From: Cycas panzhihuaensis
Taxonomy: Eukaryota > Cycadophyta
Assembly (NCBI GenBank): GCA_023213395.1
Contig: CM041465.1
Coordinates: forward strand, 74,283,741 to 74,347,740
Reading direction: 5' to 3'
DNA length: 64,000 bases
The stretch's first letter is position 1; each line of letters opens with the position of its first letter. The notes beneath the pieces were generated by a model that saw nothing but the letters and a program-made list of their open reading frames with translations, ran no database searches and had not been told where the DNA came from. The position numbers and the translations under genes were made by a program. Shown in pieces: positions 59,001 to 64,000 of the stretch.

Positions 59001-59652
59001 TCTCCATGGTGAAGTTTGGTAGCAGGTGACATCATAATGTTGGTTTGATGATTTGCGGCAGTGGCGTAATACGACAACGACAGTGCACTTTGAACATTTT
59101 TAATTTTTTTATATTTTTATTTTATAAAGTTTTTAAAAATTTTAATTAAATCTAATATTCTTTCAAATTCATTTTTTTTAAAAACTTAGACCCTTTAGCG
59201 CTTAGCCCTCTGGTCCCGTGTCCTTACGCGTGACCGTTAGTCACTCTGTTAAAGGGGCCAACAACCTTTATTAACATTTTTTTCTTTTTTATTATTTTTT
59301 TAATTTTTTATTTCACATAGGGTACTTGGCAAATTTTTGCCATAACTTTTGACTGAATCATTGGTTTCTGATGAAACCTATCCCATTGTGTCCAAAATTT
59401 TTTGAGGTGTGGTTTTGACTAGTCATATGATCCATTTGGAGTTGATTTGATCTGTTTTTAGTTACTTTAAAGTCAATCAGTAATTTTTAGAGCTTTTAAA
59501 AACTATTTTTACAAAATCACTTTTTCATCAGATTAAATTTTATCACTGGGAGATTATTTTCTACTTAGATATATTTTGCAGTAATCTATTATCAACAAAC
59601 TTCATCACCATCTATTCATTTTATTTTTAAGATTTATTGTAATCATTATTTT
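59001..59652. other. AT-rich spacer, probably leader of copia G
   Basis: Interrupted by the element at 59,653; the same kind of sequence continues at 62,713 toward a plus-strand gag. A short GC patch lies at 59,200-59,260. No coding signal. Confidence 0.4.
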
Positions 59653-59885
59653 TGTTGGAAAATAGAACCTGTAATAAGATATTGGCAAATAGAACAAATA
59701 GAACAAATGCACCTCCATAGGATCAAATGGTACCCTTAAGGTACCTCAAATTGTATTAACAAAACATCCTTACAACAACATATAATATGATACACTATAT
59801 TGTGTATTTATAATACATGTCAATATAGTGAGAGTGGAACCCACTTGTATATAGGACAAAACAAATGTGCATTAATATTCCAACA
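59653..59885 (-). repeat. 3' LTR of element H
   Basis: 233 bases; next to it on the inside is CTCCCCCTT (59,886-59,894), the minus-strand polypurine tract AAGGGGGAG. Confidence 0.92.
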
Positions 59886-60089
59886 CTCCCCCTTAATGCA
59901 CATTTGGATCATTTGTACTTGTAATGCCTTGTCCTTGGAAGTGTTTTGAAAATGATGTCTTTAACTTAATCCTTGTCTTCAAACTTGTAGTGATGTCTTT
60001 ATTGTAGAATGATGTCTTCATCTTGATTTGCGTCTTCAATTATGTATTGATGTCTTTGTAGGATGATGTCCTCAACTTGATTTCTATCT

Positions 60090-61023
60090 TCAATCCTGTA
60101 GTGATGATGTTGATGGCAAATCATGATTCTTCATTGTGCCTGGTCTAGTTTGATTTGGATGTAGATCTTGTAAACAACCATCTTTAATCACATCTTGCAT
60201 GTCATCATTATCCTGTATAAACTCTTGATCACCATGTACAATAGTGATTTCTTCAATATTAATCTTGATCAACTAGCATACTCTTTGAAATTGAATCAAT
60301 GCTCAAAGTAAGAACATCATTCAAACTTGAATCAATACTTAAAGTAGGAATATCATTAATATCAGACTCGTCCTTTATAGAACCATCAGATTCATATTCA
60401 ATCTCTCTTGAAATCATGGTGTCATCTATATAAACCTTCCTCAACTCATCATTTTCAATATCTTTGTCAATTGTTGTAGTATCACTAATGCATTCAACTA
60501 TCATTTCCTTACATTCAATAGAAATTTCATTAGTACTCATACATTCTTCATCTTGATATGTCATTTCATCAGTGTTGTTGATATTTTCTTCATTCATTGC
60601 ACCTGTACCATAACCATAACTGACCCTAATTACCTTTTCAATAATTCATTGTGTCTCTTCAGGAGATTGTTCAAATACTTCCCTTAGAAAATCCTAAGCT
60701 TCTTTAGCATTACTTGCATGTAGAATCATAGGAATGATAAAATAGAATTTGGAAGGAAGATCAACCTCATTGAATGTAGCATGAATCATAATGAATGCCT
60801 TTCTATCTTTCTTCTCAAGCATTTCCTTTTCTTCTTCATCCTTAGGGATATCATATTCATCAATAACAATCTTCCACAAATCTCTAGCTATGAATAAACA
60901 TCTCATTTTAATTGTCCAAAAGAAGTAGTCTTCACCATTACACTTAGGTACTGGAAGAAACGAATCCCTTAGGTAGTATTCATTTATTTTAGGAATATAC
61001 ATAACCACATCGTTATCCTCCAT
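60090..61023 (-). pseudogene. Copia-type gag of element H
   Basis: 61,023-60,694 reads FLPVPKCNGEDYFFWTIKMR, ARDLWKIVIDEYDIPKDEEE and KAFIMIHATF, the copia gag N-terminal core. The same frame continues through two stops (60,691, 60,655 region) into 60,597-60,259, rich in Asp, Glu, Ser and Ile. A frameshift near 60,265 leads to 60,272-60,090. Total about 310 residues, ending before the LTR with no zinc knuckle seen. The acidic tail is unlike the Gln/Gly tails of copia 2 and 3. Confidence 0.75.
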
Positions 61024-62467
61024 GATTGTAAATGCTATTTTCTGACACTATGTCCCTTTTTCAATAAAAAAATTCACCTATCAATCTCAACAAACTTTCT
61101 CATGTATCATGTCCCTCATATCACTGACTTCATCATCACATCATTGCCTTATGCATCTCACATATTGCTAAATAGTCACATATAAAGAATATCTAAAGCA
61201 CTTTCTTTACCATAGAATCAAAGCTTATACCACATACATCTCACAGGAATCATGCATACCTCATGTCACCATTAAATCACCATGACACATCACACTTCAC
61301 TTAATTGCCCAAAACACAACTCATGCCACAACACTACTCAACAAAGTTTATTTCCCTATAACTCAGCTATCTTCAACAAAAGAAACTCATCCTTCTTTGC
61401 CCATTCAATCAATTAGAACACATCATTAGACATGCTTGATCTCATCCTTAACACACCTAATAATTGCCCAATCTCGCCATGTAACCTCACATGCAACAAG
61501 CACCTCATCACCTTAAATCACTATCTTTCTTGCCCTCAAATTAGCTTTGTTATGCCTATCAAGTCCCTTCACATAAATCACATTCCATGGAGGACTTAAT
61601 TGTCATATTCCATCCAACTCATTCATGTAAAGACATGTACTATCGCTTCATTACCATACTATGCCATTGTCATAATAGCTCTCTCATATAAACACATGCA
61701 AGAAAGCACTCAAACTATCATTAAATAATCACCATTATGCATCTCAAATCACTAATAGAGTGCCAAATATATTCACATCAACATGACTTAATATCATTTC
61801 ACATTGCAATAATACTCTCCCATGCACAACATACGTAAGAGAGCCTTAAACAATCACTTCATTACCATTGCCTCATTCATGTTACCATATCAATATGAAA
61901 CCCTTAAATTCTTAAAAACTTATTTCTAAAAAAAACATAGCTCAAAAATACATAAAATATAGATCGAAATGATGGTCTTTGAAATACAATTCCAATAGTT
62001 TAGATGAAATTGAATTCTGATATCCAGATCAAAAGTTATACTTCTTTTAAGAATTTTATAATTAGGGTTTCTAGGAGTTATAATAGTACCTTATGATAAA
62101 CTAATAATAAATTTTTATTCTGAACTCTGATGAATCTCAAACCACTTCCATTAGAAAGAAAATTTGAAAATGCACAAAATCAAAAAAATTTGACGTAATT
62201 TAGATACCTGTAGCCAAAGTTATGGCTCTTTGAAGTTGAGGTTGCAGATTTGTCCCAAAAATATAATGACAGAAAAATAGCAGGCTGAAATTAATTTTGC
62301 TGTAATTTTCACATTTTTACCCTAAAATTTTTAGTGCAACCACTTAAATTTTATAGAACAAGCTATTTCGTCTCAATTTTGCCATTTCTTTTCAGAAATT
62401 TCAACGTTATGGCACTTCCCAAATCACTGCTCTAATACCGAACAAAAACACCTCTCTCAACCTAGGC
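61024..62467 (-). other. 1.44-kb leader of element H, strand-skewed
   Basis: No coding signal. From about 61,070 to 61,900 the plus strand is very poor in G with many CATCACA/CTCATG words, so the element RNA would be C-poor. Near the PBS the sequence becomes ordinary AT-rich. Confidence 0.6.
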
Positions 62468-62479
62468 GCTCTGATACCA
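62468..62479 (-). other. Primer-binding site of element H
   Basis: Minus strand TGGTATCAGAGC, perfect initiator tRNA-Met complement, abutting the LTR. An imperfect second copy (GGTATTAGAGC) lies 39 bases further in. Confidence 0.94.
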
Positions 62480-62712
62480 TGTTGGAAAATATAATCTGCA
62501 ATAAGATATTGGCAAATAGAACAAATAGAATAAATACACCTCCATAGTATTAAATGGTACCCTTAAGGTACCTCAAATTATATTAACAAAATATCCTTAC
62601 AACGACATATAATATGATACACTATGTTGTGTATTTATAATACATGTCAATATAGTGAGAGTGGAACCTACTTGTATGTGGAACAAAACAAATATACATT
62701 AATATTCCAACA
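62480..62712 (-). repeat. 5' LTR of element H
   Basis: 233 bases, about 93% identical to 59,653-59,885; no length differences. Confidence 0.92.
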
Positions 62713-63494
62713 ATTTGAATCAGTCAACGTGACACTTTAGCATTTTTTTAAACATTTTACCATAAAAGTACTTATTATTATTTTTATTATAACTTTTCTG
62801 TTTTACATCAGAATTCAAATCCATTAGTTTTATTGGGAAGTTGACTCACTCCTCTTCGAACTGACACTATTCTTTATAAGTTTTAAAGTGTTTTTATAGA
62901 TTTTCAAATCCATCAAAGTTAAAGTACTGAATAGCCTCCAATCTGTCATTATTACACATTTTGTATATATTATTTCAATTGAAAAGTATATTAAGCAGTT
63001 TTCTAAACTATAATTGATTATTTTACAATATTCTATAAGTATTTTATTAGCATTTTTATAATATTGTAAGCCCCAGGCTCCCATTAAGCCTAAAAAAGAG
63101 AATTATATTTTTAGTTCATTAAATATTGACTTACAGAAACCCATTTTCAAAATGGTTAGTTCCATTGAATATTTTTTTCATTGATCTTCATATTGGTATA
63201 ATTTCACTTTATTATGACATTGTTTAATACAACTTTGAAGTTATTAAACTTGAGTATTTGAGATACCCCAACATTTAAAAAATTAAAAGGTTAAGAATTC
63301 TTTTATTTTTTATCATTAAAGTTTTAATTCAAATTTATATAATTAAGAGGTTCTTAGTTACATTTAAAATCTACTTATATATTCATCATATTTCAAAGTT
63401 TATTTGAAATTATATCATATAAGTTTATTTATTTATTGAGTTCTTTGACTTGGTAAAATCATATTCCTTTTTATGTACTAAAGTTTTCTGTAAA
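62713..63494 (+). other. Probable leader of copia G
   Basis: AT-rich, non-coding, directly upstream of the gag start at 63,495. The open frame at 63,084-62,830 on the minus strand has no recognised domain. Confidence 0.4.
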
Positions 63495-64000
63495 ATGGTA
63501 ATCAATCTTAATAAAATATAATTTCCTATATTTGATGGCCATAATTTTTTACTATGGCATAAAATAATGCAAAATTATTTTATTACATATGATATTTGGA
63601 AATACGTATAAGATGACTATGATGTTAATATTAAGGAAAACATTAAAAAAGATAACAAATCCCTGGCTTTACTATTTTCCACTATAGATGATAATGTCTT
63701 TTCTAGAGTTTATAAATTAACAACTTCCAAATCCATATTAGATATCTTTATTTCTACCTATGGGGGAGATACCTTCAATGAATTTAACATTAATTTTATT
63801 AAGCATATGAAACAGGTGCTAGAATAGGTGGATTATAATTATAAGACCAAGCGAGATTCAAATCAAATGCATGATCATCTTATTGCACAAGAACATGATC
63901 CTCCATTTGAAGGGGAGATATATGATTATATGATAGTTGCTCATAACACAAAGACTTTAGAAAATAAAGTTAAAGTTCTAAAAGTTAAAGTCAAAATTGT
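63495..64000 (+). pseudogene. Copia gag of plus-strand element G (partial, right edge)
   Basis: From the ATG at 63,495: FPIFDGHNFLLWHKIMQNYF, YDIWKYV-stop-DDYDVN, KKDNKSLALLFSTIDDNVFS and SKSILDIFISTYGGD, the UBN2-type copia gag core. Stops at codon 9, near 63,615 and at 63,824. Coding-like sequence (QEHDPPFEGEIYDYMIVAH) continues to the window end, so pol should follow outside. Confidence 0.75.

Larger units (their letters stand above)
59653..62712 (-). mobile_element. Gag-only copia derivative (element H), 3.06 kb
   Basis: Two 233-base LTRs (59,653-59,885 and 62,480-62,712), same length, about 17 differences, with TGTTGGAA and TTCCAACA ends. A perfect primer-binding site, polypurine tract and gag are present, but there is no protease, integrase, RT or RNase H. 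Flanks ATTTT and ATTTG look like a target duplication with one change. It must have moved with enzymes from another element. Confidence 0.88.

Overview
The window is nuclear DNA from a land plant, very probably a seed plant. It is almost wholly LTR retrotransposons and their ruins, with retrotransposon primer-binding sites complementary to initiator-tRNA-Met, AT-rich spacers, long (TA)n and (TG)n runs and no convincing intact host gene. The species cannot be told from the sequence. Nearly every reading frame carries stops or frameshifts, so almost everything is annotated as pseudogene.

Layout. 1-17,835 is Ty3/gypsy of the Tat/Ogre-like kind, read on the minus strand. Copy B runs from a cut 5' LTR (from 17,835) through gag, protease, RT, RNase H and integrase down to 9,986. 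Beyond integrase lie two unusual modules: a plus-strand (antisense) spliced plant-mobile-domain (PMD) gene with its own TATA box (6,700-9,267), and an extra RNase H domain back on the minus strand (about 5,700-6,150). Next comes a long LTR with a primer-binding site and the CpG-rich gag of copy A (1-5,400), running off the left edge. 17,838-20,861 holds a (TA)n block, a plus-strand gypsy protease relic with polypurine tract and LTR start, and spacer.

20,862-30,617 is a Ty1/copia element (copia 1, minus) with both LTRs. Its RT region is split by about 3.1 kb of LTR from the same gypsy family as copies A and B. 32,619-39,663 is a second minus-strand copia element (copia 2) with both LTRs and a perfect 5-bp target duplication. 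39,669-48,700 is mostly unassigned AT-rich DNA with one GC-rich LTR-like block and one 1-kb higher-GC island (42,360-43,420). 48,700-57,170 is a nest of copia pieces: a plus-strand LTR end, PBS, leader and gag; a minus-strand copia 3 split by another copia 3' end; and a plus-strand LTR with PBS and a leader built of 20-bp tandem repeats. 57,200-59,000 holds unidentified coding-like remnants, perhaps of host origin. 59,653-62,712 is a 3.06-kb gag-only copia derivative with two 233-bp LTRs, inserted in the leader of another plus-strand copia whose gag runs off the right edge.

How parts relate: gag builds particles, protease cuts the polyprotein, RT and RNase H make cDNA and integrase inserts it. 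Here most copies are dead; catalytic changes are seen directly (protease D to N or DSG to DLG, integrase E to K, RT YVGD). The antisense PMD gene beside a displaced RNase H is the most unusual architecture in the window.
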